Source of the DNA: Paenibacillus sp. FSL R7-0204
GTDB lineage: Bacteria > Bacillota > Bacilli > Paenibacillales > Paenibacillaceae
Direction of reading: 5' to 3'
NCBI RefSeq assembly: GCF_038002225.1
Contig: NZ_JBBOCA010000001.1
Span: 6,696,001-6,760,000 of the forward strand
DNA length: 64,000 nt
Shown: positions 1 to 9,548 of the stretch, in pieces
Layout of the letters: every line of letters begins with the position of its first letter
How positions within the stretch are numbered: position 1 is the first letter of the stretch
The notes under the pieces: generated by a model
Databases searched by the model: none
Seen by the model: the letters and a program-made list of their open reading frames with translations, nothing else
What the model was told of the DNA's origin: nothing
Program-made: the position numbers and the translations under genes

Positions 1-978
1 GTCATGCTCCTTGCCGTTCTGCTGCTGGTACTGGCCGCTTGCAGCAATACAGCGGGACAACCGGCCTCCGGAGAGCAGAGTCCCGCCGCTTCCCAAACCA
101 GGGATCAGGCGGCTGCAGAACCGGGCACACGCACGATTACCCACCTTAAGGGAGAAGCTGTGATTCCGGCCAAAATCGAAAAAATCGTTGTTCTCTCGGC
201 AGAGTACATAGATCACCTGTTGACTATCGGAGAGAAGCCCTCCGGTGTGAACACCGAGGTCCGGTACGGAGGAGAGTATCTTCCCTATATGGCTGACAAG
301 CTGCAGGGGGTACAAACTGTAGGTTCGGCGGATAATCCCAACCTTGAGGCCATTACCTTGCTTGATCCGGATGTGATTCTTATTGAGAGCCGGACGGCCG
401 AGAATAAGTATGAGCAACTGAACAAAATCGCCCCTACCCTTGTTCTTGGAAATGAATGGCTTGATTATGGCGACGATACTTCCTTTTGGACCAAGGATCT
501 GCTAACCATTGCGGAGATGTATGACAAGACGGACCTGGCGAAGGAAAAAATTGCTGAACTGGAACAGAAAACGGTCCAGGCCAGTGAGAAAATCAAAGCG
601 CTGGACAACAAAAAACTTGCCTACCTCCGTGTACGTGAGAAGACGCTCCAGGTGTACGCACAACAAGGTCATCCAACCAATGCACTCCTTTACCAGGATC
701 TCGGATTTGAACCCGCCGCACTTACACCGTCAGAGCAGAGAGCAGATCTATCTTTGGAGAAAATACCAGGGCTGGGAGCAGACTTTATCGTCCTTGAGGT
801 GGATTCCAATGCCCGCGATTTCCTGGACAACATGCAGGCCAGCGCACTCTGGAAGAACATCCCTGCCGTACAGGGAGGAAAGGTTCATGAGACCGATTCC
901 TTCTGGCTCTTTAAGGGCTGGGGAGTGATCGGCCGGGGTGAAATTATTGATGAAATCATGGCATGGCTAGAGCAATGA
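1..978 (+). CDS. Iron-siderophore ABC transporter substrate-binding lipoprotein (5' end outside window)
   Basis: Binds ferric siderophore outside the membrane and delivers it to an FecCD-type permease that is not in this window. The visible frame opens at position 4 with a hydrophobic stretch ending in a lipobox (LAAC, Cys at visible residue 13). The usual positively charged signal-peptide start is missing, so the true start is probably upstream of the window. The remainder has the features of the FecB/FepB (Peripla_BP_2) family: the opening KIVVLSAEYIDHLLTIG, a DPDVILIES strand, a long central alpha helix and the closing FWLFKGWGVIGRGEIIDEI. Its last codons overlap the FhuF-type gene, as expected for one iron-uptake operon. 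The specific siderophore cannot be told from sequence. Confidence 0.88.
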   Translation, partial: VMLLAVLLLVLAACSNTAGQPASGEQSPAASQTRDQAAAEPGTRTITHLKGEAVIPAKIEKIVVLSAEYIDHLLTIGEKPSGVNTEVRYGGEYLPYMADKLQGVQTVGSADNPNLEAITLLDPDVILIESRTAENKYEQLNKIAPTLVLGNEWLDYGDDTSFWTKDLLTIAEMYDKTDLAKEKIAELEQKTVQASEKIKALDNKKLAYLRVREKTLQVYAQQGHPTNALLYQDLGFEPAALTPSEQRADLSLEKIPGLGADFIVLEVDSNARDFLDNMQASALWKNIPAVQGGKVHETDSFWLFKGWGVIGRGEIIDEIMAWLEQ

Positions 979-1766
979 GTGAGGTTATACCTTTTAGCAG
1001 CCAGTGGATACAAGATTTCATGCAGCAGCATTTTGCCGTGACTGTCGCAGAGGACAGGAATAATTCTTTTCCATACAGTACAGAAGATCTATTGGACGAA
1101 GCAAAGCTTCCGTTAATTATCAGGCAGCAATCACTCCAGCTTGGGGAGCCTGGAGGAATTGTGGTCGGAACTTTGTTTGCCAAAAGGTACTCGGTGTTGA
1201 TCATGGGACTGGCCGCCTCCATCACTCTCTTCGATACCCCGCTCTCTCTGCTGCCCGGCGCTTTACGGTTCAAGCTAACGGATGCAGGAATGATGCATTA
1301 TGAAGCGGAGACGACAGCCACGGACAAATTGCCTGTTAATCCTTCGGAAGTACGCCAAGCCTGCCTTTCCGATTATATGGAGCACCTGCTGGCACATTTA
1401 CGGCAGGTGCTCCAGGCTGTATCAGAGTATACGGGAGCCAAGGAGAAAGTCATGTGGTCGCTGATTGCGCATAATTTGCATAACCTGTATGGACAGCTGC
1501 ATACGGATAGGGGAATCTGGGACTCTGAGGATCGGGGCCGGATCATCAGCCAGGATTATAATACCCTGCTTCAGCCGGAGAAGCCGGATGAAGTATCCAT
1601 GCGGTTCCGGCGGTATGAGCATCCGAAGCTGCGTGGCCGTTCATTCTATCTGCGCAGGCATTGCTGCCTGGCCCACCGGATCAGAATCGGGCCTGATGCC
1701 GGAGAGTATTGCAGCACTTGCCCCAAGCTATCACCGGAAGAGCGATGGCGTATATTGGATACCTGA
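975..1766 (+). CDS. FhuF-type siderophore-iron reductase, C-terminal [2Fe-2S] motif
   Basis: Probably reduces Fe(III) in imported ferric siderophore to release the iron in the cytoplasm. About 263 residues. The C-terminus carries the FhuF signature: two adjacent cysteines (about residues 230-231) followed by a CSTC pair (about 246 and 249). The gap between the cysteine pairs is 14 residues, while about 10 is usual in the family, so the cluster loop is slightly expanded. An ATG at 963 is possible, but the ATG at 975 overlaps the upstream TGA as ATGA, which favours translational coupling. Its position directly after a siderophore-binding lipoprotein supports the role. A strong hairpin follows the stop. 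Confidence 0.85.
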   Translation: MSEVIPFSSQWIQDFMQQHFAVTVAEDRNNSFPYSTEDLLDEAKLPLIIRQQSLQLGEPGGIVVGTLFAKRYSVLIMGLAASITLFDTPLSLLPGALRFKLTDAGMMHYEAETTATDKLPVNPSEVRQACLSDYMEHLLAHLRQVLQAVSEYTGAKEKVMWSLIAHNLHNLYGQLHTDRGIWDSEDRGRIISQDYNTLLQPEKPDEVSMRFRRYEHPKLRGRSFYLRRHCCLAHRIRIGPDAGEYCSTCPKLSPEERWRILDT

Positions 1767-1812
1767 GCAACGCCCATCCCCGGTTCAGGATGGGCGTTGC
1801 TCATTTCTGCTC
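1764..1812 (+). terminator. Rho-independent terminator of the iron-uptake operon
   Basis: Perfect 16-bp stem (1764-1779 with 1788-1803) around an 8-nt loop, followed by a T-rich tail. It starts at the fhuF stop codon and separates this operon from the convergent lyase gene. Confidence 0.85.
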
Positions 1813-1814
1813 TG

Positions 1815-4037
1815 CTATTCTTTGGGACTACGATTGACAATAACATCCCGGTTATAGCTGCCTCCGGCAAACGCAATGCCTTCCGGCTCCGTCTTGCGGG
1901 GCAGCAGCGCCTCGGAGATAATATTGCCGGTATGATCGAGATAGCATCTGACATCGATACTCTTATGGTAGAGGCAAATGTCATCCATCCGGTCCTCCAT
2001 CACGATACGCAGTGCGGTAGCCTCCTGCACGGAGAGTAGTTCCCCATGCTGCCTTACCGGGAGCCGTTCTGCATGCATCTGCGGCTTCGCTGCCCCGAAC
2101 GGAACCGCCAGGTTGACGATGGCTGCACTGCCGGTTAGGGTAAGGGAACGCTTCATGACCGGACTCTCGTGATAGTGGCCCTGCTTGAAGATCAGGCCCT
2201 GCTCCAGCGTCAGCCGGTCCTCCGCCAGCCCGGAGGGCAGCGGCTTCAGCAGCAGATTAGTCCCCTTAAGTTGGGAGACAACATCCCCGCTGAGAGAATC
2301 GTAGGCCGCTGCACCCGGCGGCAGGTGGAAGTACTGCTCATAGCGGTGCTGCCCTTTGGCTTGGAACAGATCCACGATCAGCCAATAGCTGTTCTTGATG
2401 AACAGCACCTTGCGGGAGTGAACCACCGGATCTTCGTACCGGGTATATCCGTACTGGCTTGCAAAGGTGTAGTCATATGCTTCATTGAACTGGGTGTCCC
2501 AGATTCTGCAGCTCGCCGTAGGCGGTGTATTCCAGTGGAAGCTGCGGACATGCTGGTCCTGCCCGTCGACAACCACAGTGTTATGGGCACGGGTTGAGAC
2601 TGTATATTTACGTTCCTTGTTCCACTCAAACAAGCCCATACCCGAATCCGCCAGCAGCTCGCGTCCTCCGGCGTAGAGCACCAGACTGAGCGCATCGGAA
2701 TGCGCATGCCCGCCGATCCCAACACCTGCCCGCATCGCCATATACATATCGTTAGGGCTCCAGCCCTGGCGCGAGGTCACATAACCGCCTGCCGGGAAGC
2801 AGGCTGCCGTCTCCGCAGGCTCTACGGCCTTCAGCTGATCATACTCCACCGCCGCCTCCGGCCCCACTCTCCACAGCAGGGAGAACGGCAGCCGCTCATG
2901 GCCCAATGCCTTGAAGTCCCCCCGCTGGTACAGGTAAGCACCCAGGCTCATGACATTTCGCAGCTCGCTGAGCACCTGAACATCGGTATCGCCGAACTTG
3001 ACCAGTTGCCCGTCCGGTGCCAGCAGATGCATCGTGACGACATACATTTTCTCCAGCGTCTCCCGGTATTCTCCGTCATCGATGCCGAGCTTCTGATACA
3101 GAACCACCAGTTCATACAGCTCACGCATGACGATCAGGTGGTAATTCGGGCTGCCCTCGAACTGTACCCCGTCGGGGTAGACGTTCTCAAGGATGTATCC
3201 CGGCAGCTTACGCCCGGCGTATTCCAGCCATCCGGCGGAATCCTTCAGCTCCGGCAGAAGCAGCGCCGTCTGAGTCAGCCCCCGGAGCTGCATGCAGACA
3301 TGATTCCCGCCGCTGGCATGGTATTTACGGACGTACTCCCCGTGCTGCTGGAAGGACTGAATCAGCTTCAGCTTCACCTCAGGCTCGAAGGCCGGGGAGC
3401 CGAAGAAGGTAATGAAGGCTTCCGGCAGCATGAACATCCGTACACCGGCCGAGAGGGGGTCCCAGGTCGAATGCTCCGCCCGGAACGTACCATCCACCGG
3501 CATAGGGTTATCGTCAATGAAATGGCTGATCATATCATTGAAGCATCTGGCGTATCTGTCATCCCCGGTCAGCGCATAGGCTCTGGACAGTCGCTTCACG
3601 TAGACGAACCGGGTCAGATGCAGCTGATACTGCGAGCTGTCGAACAGCCAGCTGTTCCAGTCATAGCTTCCGTGCCGGAAGAGCACTCTTTTCCCTTTGA
3701 ACAGGGGAATATCCCCCTCCACAATCCGGTCCGCCTCGGCAATATCCTGCTGTGCCTCTTCCTCCCCGCTGTAATGGCTGGCGGCGTACGCCCGAAGCTT
3801 GGGAACATCCTTCACCTCAAAGTAATATCTCCCGTTGTTACCCGCTGCAATGACCTCTAAGTAAGCATCCCTTGCACGGGGGACATCCCCTATGTCCAGC
3901 TTAGCAGCTACACCGGCAAGCTCCGGTCTGGTCAAGTCCAGCCTCGTGCTTAAGAATTCCCCGGCAGTCAGCTGCGGCTTCGTGTATGCGGGATTGTCCC
4001 GTAGATCTTTATATCCCATAGTCAATTCTATCATCAC
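1815..4037 (-). CDS. Heparinase II/III-like polysaccharide lyase
   Basis: Probably cleaves a uronic-acid-containing polysaccharide or its oligosaccharides by beta-elimination. About 740 residues with no signal peptide, so it may act on imported oligosaccharides. The N-terminal half looks like the alpha/alpha toroid of the family (YDWNSW, GGNHVCMQLRG). The C-terminal half has the beta-sandwich signature with GGHAHSDALSL near residues 443-453 and RAHNTVVVDG near 486. The frame opens at a GTG, with an ATG next to it and a TTG at about 4025; the AAAGGTGAT Shine-Dalgarno fits the TTG best, so the true start is uncertain by a few codons. It is the last gene after two Lpl-type permeases and a binding protein. 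The substrate (glycosaminoglycan, alginate-like or other) cannot be fixed. Confidence 0.85.
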   Translation of the reverse strand: MMIELTMGYKDLRDNPAYTKPQLTAGEFLSTRLDLTRPELAGVAAKLDIGDVPRARDAYLEVIAAGNNGRYYFEVKDVPKLRAYAASHYSGEEEAQQDIAEADRIVEGDIPLFKGKRVLFRHGSYDWNSWLFDSSQYQLHLTRFVYVKRLSRAYALTGDDRYARCFNDMISHFIDDNPMPVDGTFRAEHSTWDPLSAGVRMFMLPEAFITFFGSPAFEPEVKLKLIQSFQQHGEYVRKYHASGGNHVCMQLRGLTQTALLLPELKDSAGWLEYAGRKLPGYILENVYPDGVQFEGSPNYHLIVMRELYELVVLYQKLGIDDGEYRETLEKMYVVTMHLLAPDGQLVKFGDTDVQVLSELRNVMSLGAYLYQRGDFKALGHERLPFSLLWRVGPEAAVEYDQLKAVEPAETAACFPAGGYVTSRQGWSPNDMYMAMRAGVGIGGHAHSDALSLVLYAGGRELLADSGMGLFEWNKERKYTVSTRAHNTVVVDGQDQHVRSFHWNTPPTASCRIWDTQFNEAYDYTFASQYGYTRYEDPVVHSRKVLFIKNSYWLIVDLFQAKGQHRYEQYFHLPPGAAAYDSLSGDVVSQLKGTNLLLKPLPSGLAEDRLTLEQGLIFKQGHYHESPVMKRSLTLTGSAAIVNLAVPFGAAKPQMHAERLPVRQHGELLSVQEATALRIVMEDRMDDICLYHKSIDVRCYLDHTGNIISEALLPRKTEPEGIAFAGGSYNRDVIVNRSPKE

Positions 4038-4068
4038 CTTTATATTCGCGGATCTCTCCGCCTAAAGT

Positions 4069-4938
4069 CTATTCCTTAATTGAACCAAGCATGGCACCCT
4101 TGGCAAAATACTTTTGCAGGAACGGGTACACCATGACTATAGGCAGCATCGCCAGCAGAATGGCCGCATTCTGGACATTGGGTCCAAGGTTGGCCGCAAG
4201 CGAAGCATCTACCGCTGCCTCTGCCGAGATATTGGAGGCGCTGATTGCCACCATCTGCCGCAGGAGCGGTTGAATCGGCCAGCGCGAGGTATCATTCAGA
4301 TAGATGACCGCCGAGAAGAACTCATTCCAGAACTGCACCATGAAGAACAGGGTGAAGGTGGCGATAATCGGTTTGGACAGCGGCAGCACGATCGAGTAGA
4401 GAATTCTGAATTCCCCGGCCCCGTCAATTCTGGCTGCTTCGTCCAGACTCTCGGGCAGGCTCTGGAAGAAGGAGCGGATGACCATAATATTGAAGGCACT
4501 GGAGGCTGCCGGAAGCACTACCGCCCAGTAAGAATCGATCAGACCCAGATTTTTGACGACCAGATAGTTCGGAATCATGCCCCCGTGAAAGATCATCGTG
4601 AAGAAAATAACCAGCAGCATGATCCGGCGGCCGGGCAGAAATTTCTTCGACAGGGCATAGGCCAGTGTAATGGAGACAAACAGGCTGAGCACCGTGCCCA
4701 TCGCCGTGATAATTACAGAGTTCTTGACGGAGGTCAGGAACGTATTCGCATTCAGCAGATAGCTGTAGGCGTCCAGTGTCCAGTGCTTGGGCCAGATGAA
4801 GAAATTCCCGGCCATCGAATCTCCCGGCGGACTGAACGAGACCGCAATAATATACAGAAAAGGCAGAATAACCAGCAAGCTGATTAAGCAAATGATGACT
4901 ACAATAATGGTATCAAACCAGGTTGCCTTAAGCTTCAT
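4069..4938 (-). CDS. Carbohydrate ABC transporter permease, LplC/MalG type
   Basis: Integral membrane subunit of a sugar importer. 289 residues with about six hydrophobic segments and the ATPase-contacting EAA loop (EAARIDGAGEF, near residue 170). The C-terminus ends in FAKGAMLGSIKE, typical of the LplC/YtcP group. It follows the other permease gene by about 25 bp and precedes the lyase gene, giving the order binding protein, permease, permease, lyase. No ATPase gene is present; in Paenibacillus and Bacillus such CUT1-type systems usually share a general MsmX-like ATPase encoded elsewhere (family knowledge). Confidence 0.92.
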   Translation of the reverse strand: MKLKATWFDTIIVVIICLISLLVILPFLYIIAVSFSPPGDSMAGNFFIWPKHWTLDAYSYLLNANTFLTSVKNSVIITAMGTVLSLFVSITLAYALSKKFLPGRRIMLLVIFFTMIFHGGMIPNYLVVKNLGLIDSYWAVVLPAASSAFNIMVIRSFFQSLPESLDEAARIDGAGEFRILYSIVLPLSKPIIATFTLFFMVQFWNEFFSAVIYLNDTSRWPIQPLLRQMVAISASNISAEAAVDASLAANLGPNVQNAAILLAMLPIVMVYPFLQKYFAKGAMLGSIKE

Positions 4939-4962
4939 AACCTCTCCACTCCTGTTCTAGTT

Positions 4963-5871
4963 CTAGAATATGCCTTCCTCACCCAGCAGCTTCGCCGCAT
5001 AATTGGCCCCGAGGACCAGGATCAGACTGGCAACGGATTTGAACATGCCTACGGTAATCGCGAAGCTGTAATTGAATTGCTCCAGACCGACATGGTAGAC
5101 GAACAGATCGAAGACATTGGAGACATCCAGGTTAAGGCTATTGGTCATCAGGAAGATCTGCATGAAGTTGGAGTCCATAGAGGAGCCCAGACGGAGCAGC
5201 AGCAGAATCACAATCGTACCCTTGATGCCGGGGAGCGTGATATGCCAGATGCTCTGCAGGCGGCTTGCTCCATCCACCTTGGCTGCTTCATACTGCTCAG
5301 GGTTAATCCCCGCCAGTGCCGCCAGGAAGATAATCGTACCCCAGCCCGCATCCTTCCAGATGGACTGGAAGATAACTAGCGGCCGGAACCATTCGTTGCT
5401 TACCAGGAAATTTGCACTGCCGTCGAACCACTGGCCGAGGTAATGGTTAATGACCCCCGAAGGCCCGAAGAAGGAAATCGTAATCCCGTAAATCACGACC
5501 CAGGAGAGAAAATGGGGCAGATACACGATGGTCTGCGAGACACGCTTGAACACCTTGAGCCGCACTTCATTCAGAAGCAGCGAGAGAAAGATAGTGAAAG
5601 GAAAATAAATGATCAGATTCAGCAGACTGATCAGCAGCGTATTTTTCAGCAACATATAGAAATCGGAGGTTCCGAAAAACTGTCTGAAATTATCCAGCCC
5701 CACCCAGGGACTGTCCATCATGCCCTTGAACGGGCTGTATTCCTTGAAGGCCAGAATGAGTCCTGTCATCGGGATATAATGAAAGGTGAGAAAGTAGAGA
5801 ATACCCGGTGCTGCCAGTAAATAAAAGGGCCATAGCTGATGAAACCGTTTGGGGCGTAAAGCTCTCTGCAC
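4963..5871 (-). CDS. Carbohydrate ABC transporter permease, LplB type
   Basis: Second membrane subunit of the sugar importer. 302 residues: a basic N-terminus, then about six membrane segments, with an EAA loop (EAAKVDGASRLQS) near residue 200. The phrases PMTGLILAFKEYSPFKG and DAGWGTIIFLAALAGI are characteristic of LplB/YtcP-partner permeases. It lies between the binding-protein gene and the second permease gene with short gaps, so all are likely one transcript started upstream of the binding protein. Confidence 0.92.
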   Translation of the reverse strand: MQRALRPKRFHQLWPFYLLAAPGILYFLTFHYIPMTGLILAFKEYSPFKGMMDSPWVGLDNFRQFFGTSDFYMLLKNTLLISLLNLIIYFPFTIFLSLLLNEVRLKVFKRVSQTIVYLPHFLSWVVIYGITISFFGPSGVINHYLGQWFDGSANFLVSNEWFRPLVIFQSIWKDAGWGTIIFLAALAGINPEQYEAAKVDGASRLQSIWHITLPGIKGTIVILLLLRLGSSMDSNFMQIFLMTNSLNLDVSNVFDLFVYHVGLEQFNYSFAITVGMFKSVASLILVLGANYAAKLLGEEGIF

Positions 5872-5948
5872 GGGCTAAACCTCCTTATCCGATTGGGCAA
5901 GTGGAGAGGGAAAAGCCCCCCTCCTTTGCCTCTGTGTATTGTGTTGTA

Positions 5949-7520
5949 TTACTTCGTGGAATGCTCTGCTTTATACTGGTCCAGCAGTTCCTTGGTGATC
6001 TGCACCCCCGGACCCTCAGTCCAGGCATCAATTTCCTTCTGCACATCCTCCCAGGCTCCCTCGCCCAGCACATACTTCGTCATGACCGCACTCATTTTCT
6101 TATAGCTGTCCGGATTCTTGCTGGCGTACTGTGAGTTGTAGCTGAGGAACGGATTCTCCACGCCGATCTTGCTGATCGTATCTAGAGTCGCCTTTTGCAG
6201 CGCCAGGATGTCCGGCTCCTTGGAGTTGGCGTATACATATGGATCTGCGCGGTTCTCCAGGATGAAATTATTCGGCTTATCCAGCTCATACTGCTTCTTC
6301 TGCTCCTCGGTCTGCACCGCAACCCCATTCTTGAAATCGCTGGAATGGATGCCGGTGACTCCCGCTTTGGAGAATGCTACATTCTCTTCGGAGGCCGTGA
6401 AATCCAGGAAGTCTACAATCTGCTGCACCTTATCCTCCGGCACGGAGCTTGGAACCGCCCACAGTCCATAGTACCCGGAGAGTACAGAAGCGCCCTTCTG
6501 TCCGTTCGCGCCTTCAAGCACATCGACAATCGCGATTTCGGCCTTCGGGTCCGTCTGCTTCAGCTTCTCTACGTTGGTCTCCACAATATCACTGACATTC
6601 CCGACAAAAGCACCTGCTGTACCGGCCAGGAACTTACTCCGCGCCTGCCCCTGGTTCTTCAGTACCGGCGCATCCTTGTCGATCAGTCCCTTGCTCCACG
6701 AATCTCTCAGCCACTCCAGGAATGCCTTGTATTCAGGCGTCTGGAAATCACGGACCACGTTGTCGCCGTCCAGCTTCCACACATTAGGAATGCCAAAGGC
6801 ATACTGGAGCGGGAGGACACCCGAGAACGGCCCGGGGCTGTTCACACCGTCTGAACCGTAGATCGTGAACGGAATGGTTTTGCCGCCGCCCGCCGGGTCC
6901 TTCTCCTTGAACACCGCAAGCGCATTCGTCAGCTCATCCATGCTCTTCGGAACCGGCAGATTATATTTATCCAGCCAGTCCTTGCGGATCAGGATATTGG
7001 CTTCGCCTCCGCCGTACAGACCGCGCGGCCGGGGAATCCCGTAGGATTTGCCGTCGATCTTGGCACCGTTCCAGACCACCTCATCAATCTGGCTGATATT
7101 CTTGGTCTTCGTAAGGTAAGGTGTCAGGTCATGAAAAGCGCCCATCTTCACCAGGTTGTTGAATTTATCGTCCTTCCCGCCGTCCATCAGCAGCAGGTCA
7201 TAGGAATCTCCGGCGGATACTGCTACTGAGAGCTTATCCGTATAGGCTTCGGATGGTACGAAGGTTACGTTCAGGTCTACATTGCCGCGCTTCTCCAGAT
7301 CCTCCAGTGCCTTGTTGTTCGTCATCTCCGGCGGATTGCCGAACAGAATCGTCATGGCCTTGATGCTGGCTGGCTTGCTAGCCGCGCCGCTTGGTGCGCC
7401 GCCTTCCGGTGCCGCTGTGCTGCCTGCCGCTGAATTTTTATCTCCGCCGCAGCCCGCCAGTGTAGTTAAGGCTAACGCCGCTGTAGCCATAAGCGGTACA
7501 AGCTTTCTCTTGTAACTCAT
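5949..7520 (-). CDS. Extracellular sugar-binding lipoprotein, LplA type
   Basis: Captures the oligosaccharide for the two adjacent permeases. Start chosen at the ATG of MSYKRKLVPLM because GGGGGATG lies just upstream; the open frame continues 51 codons further without another suitable site. This gives about 523 residues with a lipoprotein signal and lipobox LAGC (Cys24), then an Ala/Gly/Ser linker and a family 1 type solute-binding fold (DLLLMDGGKDDKFNNL, GSDGVNSPGPFSG, ILENRADPYVY). It is transcribed divergently from the YesM/YesN pair, which probably controls it. Confidence 0.93.
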   Translation of the reverse strand: MSYKRKLVPLMATAALALTTLAGCGGDKNSAAGSTAAPEGGAPSGAASKPASIKAMTILFGNPPEMTNNKALEDLEKRGNVDLNVTFVPSEAYTDKLSVAVSAGDSYDLLLMDGGKDDKFNNLVKMGAFHDLTPYLTKTKNISQIDEVVWNGAKIDGKSYGIPRPRGLYGGGEANILIRKDWLDKYNLPVPKSMDELTNALAVFKEKDPAGGGKTIPFTIYGSDGVNSPGPFSGVLPLQYAFGIPNVWKLDGDNVVRDFQTPEYKAFLEWLRDSWSKGLIDKDAPVLKNQGQARSKFLAGTAGAFVGNVSDIVETNVEKLKQTDPKAEIAIVDVLEGANGQKGASVLSGYYGLWAVPSSVPEDKVQQIVDFLDFTASEENVAFSKAGVTGIHSSDFKNGVAVQTEEQKKQYELDKPNNFILENRADPYVYANSKEPDILALQKATLDTISKIGVENPFLSYNSQYASKNPDSYKKMSAVMTKYVLGEGAWEDVQKEIDAWTEGPGVQITKELLDQYKAEHSTK

Positions 7521-7574
7521 TGTCATCCCCCATTTGCTTGTATTGGTTGCGTTTACATCGTCCTTACACTTTGG

Positions 7575-7580
7575 ATTATA
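7575..7580 (-). promoter_or_regulatory. Possible -10 box for the sugar-binding lipoprotein operon
   Basis: TATAAT on the minus strand, 55 bp upstream of the chosen start codon. No good -35 hexamer is seen at 17 bp (only TGTTCT), which would fit a promoter dependent on an AraC-type activator such as the divergently encoded YesN-like regulator. Confidence 0.35.
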
Positions 7581-7742
7581 GAAGACGCCGGAGCTTAAGA
7601 ACATGCCGGATTCCAGCCAAAGTGTCACCATTTTTAAGATTTGCCGGGCCGCAGGTATCTCCATGTCCGCCAATGTACTATAATCTGTTTAGGATAGCCT
7701 GCCCGGTATCCGAAGTCCAAAACCCTTAACGGATGTGACTCT

Positions 7743-9548
7743 ATGAATTCACCCTTTTTCAGCTTTTTGCGGCGGAGCTTCTATATTAAGATGATTGTGG
7801 TCATGTTCGCCATCTCGGTGGTTCCGCTGATTGTGCTGTCCTTCATCTCTGTAAGCGTATCCAGCACGACGGTGGAGCAGCAGGTGAACCGCCTTAATGC
7901 CCAGCTCGTTAATCAGGTCGTGGACCGGATTGAATTAACCATGACCCGGCTGCGGGAGCTCAGCGAGCAATACTCGCGGATCTCGTCCATTCAGAGCGCG
8001 TTGGTCTCGCCTTCGGCCCAATATTTTGAAGAGGTGGTCCGCAAAAAGGATCTCATCTCCGTGCTCAGCGGCGCCTCCGCCATCATCGGGAATGTGGAGG
8101 GTCTGCAGGTCTATTCCGCCGTCACCGGAGAAGTCCTCTCCTCTACGGAAGCCCCAGCCATGCTGGAGGAGTCCCCATACGGGCCGCTGATTGAAGCGTA
8201 TCTGGCTTCGGGACGGCCGAATCTTTTTCTGGACAAGCACTCGATGCCTGAACTGGCTATCCTTAATTCGTCTACCTATTATATCTCACGCGTTCCCTTC
8301 GACTTATATAAGGACCTGAAGGGCGTGCTGCTGATCTCCATGAACAACAGCCAATACCAGCAGCAGATCGAGAATATTCAGCTTGGGAGCGAGGGCTCCA
8401 TCTCCCTGCTGACAGAAGACGGCCTATCCATTGCCACGACCAGCAAGCTGGAGAAGCAGGCGGATACGCAGCGGGTACAGGAGATTCTGAAGCTCTGGAA
8501 GGAGCTGAAGCGCCCCGATCAGTTCGCGGCAGGCTCCTCAATTGTCTCTGTCAAGCAGACCTCCACCTACGACAAGTGGATCGTACTCTCGGAGATTCCG
8601 TCCAAGGAGCTTACAGCCAGTGCCGAGATTATCCGCCGGACGGTCACTTATTTTCTGCTGATACTGGCCTGTCTGGGGGCGCTCTGTGTGGTCGGCTTCG
8701 GGTATCAGCTCTACCGGCCTCTACAGGCTGTGAAGCGGCAGGTCGATGCTCTGAAAAAAGGCAATTTCGAGGCCAGGGTCACCCATTTCGAGAGTAATGA
8801 GATCGGGGATCTGGGCCGGATGCTCAATACCATGGCTGTCCGCATTCAGGATCTGCTGGCAGACCTGCATGATTCGGAGGATCTGAAGCGCAAGCTGGAG
8901 ATCCGGGCGCTGCAATCGCAGATCAATCCCCATTTCATGTACAATACCCTTAATACGATCCGTATGTTCGCCATGATGAAGGATTATGAGAAGATCAACT
9001 CCCTGATGGGACGGCTGGTGGCCTTGCTGCGGTATTCGATGGAGAATTTCGAGCAGACGGTGCAGCTCCAGCAGGAGCTGGATTATCTGGCGGATTATGT
9101 CGGGCTGCTGAATATGCGCTACAAATGCCAGATTCATCTGGAGACTGAGATTGAGGAGCCGCTGCGGGGCATGATGATTCCGAAGCTGGGTCTGCAGCCG
9201 CTGATTGAGAACTCCGTCTTCCACGGCATTCTCCCGCGCAAGGCACCGGAAGGTCATATCCGTGTGCGCGTATACAGAAGTCCCGGCGGGAGCCATATTA
9301 TTGTACAAGTGGAGGACGACGGAACCGGTCTGGAAGAGGCTGAACTGAGGAAGCTCCAGCTCCATCTCCAGCAGGAGGAGTCTGCCGAGAACATCGGACT
9401 GCAAAATGTATGGATGCGCATGAAGCTGCTGTTCGGGGCGGAGACACAGATCCTGCTCACCAGCGCTCCGGGCGAAGGCTTGACCATCCGCATGCTGCTG
9501 CCGTCCGGGAACGTTCTGATTAAGGAGGAACATCATGAATCACTATAG
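7743..9548 (+). CDS. YesM-type sensor histidine kinase
   Basis: Membrane sensor that phosphorylates the adjacent response regulator. 601 residues: transmembrane helix near 18-40, an extracellular cache-like domain to about 295, a second membrane helix near 297-320, a HAMP linker (RPLQAVKRQVDAL onwards), the His_kinase domain with QINPHFMYNTLN (phospho-accepting His near 397), and an HATPase domain with IENSVFHGI (near 488) and VEDDGTGL. It overlaps the regulator gene by 14 bp. Divergence from the sugar-binding lipoprotein gene suggests that it senses the same saccharide. Confidence 0.93.
   Translation: MNSPFFSFLRRSFYIKMIVVMFAISVVPLIVLSFISVSVSSTTVEQQVNRLNAQLVNQVVDRIELTMTRLRELSEQYSRISSIQSALVSPSAQYFEEVVRKKDLISVLSGASAIIGNVEGLQVYSAVTGEVLSSTEAPAMLEESPYGPLIEAYLASGRPNLFLDKHSMPELAILNSSTYYISRVPFDLYKDLKGVLLISMNNSQYQQQIENIQLGSEGSISLLTEDGLSIATTSKLEKQADTQRVQEILKLWKELKRPDQFAAGSSIVSVKQTSTYDKWIVLSEIPSKELTASAEIIRRTVTYFLLILACLGALCVVGFGYQLYRPLQAVKRQVDALKKGNFEARVTHFESNEIGDLGRMLNTMAVRIQDLLADLHDSEDLKRKLEIRALQSQINPHFMYNTLNTIRMFAMMKDYEKINSLMGRLVALLRYSMENFEQTVQLQQELDYLADYVGLLNMRYKCQIHLETEIEEPLRGMMIPKLGLQPLIENSVFHGILPRKAPEGHIRVRVYRSPGGSHIIVQVEDDGTGLEEAELRKLQLHLQQEESAENIGLQNVWMRMKLLFGAETQILLTSAPGEGLTIRMLLPSGNVLIKEEHHESL

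Noticed and set aside
2700-3860. Long plus-strand reading frame (386 codons)
   Set aside because: Antisense to the conserved lyase domain; codon bias of the real gene leaves the opposite frame open.
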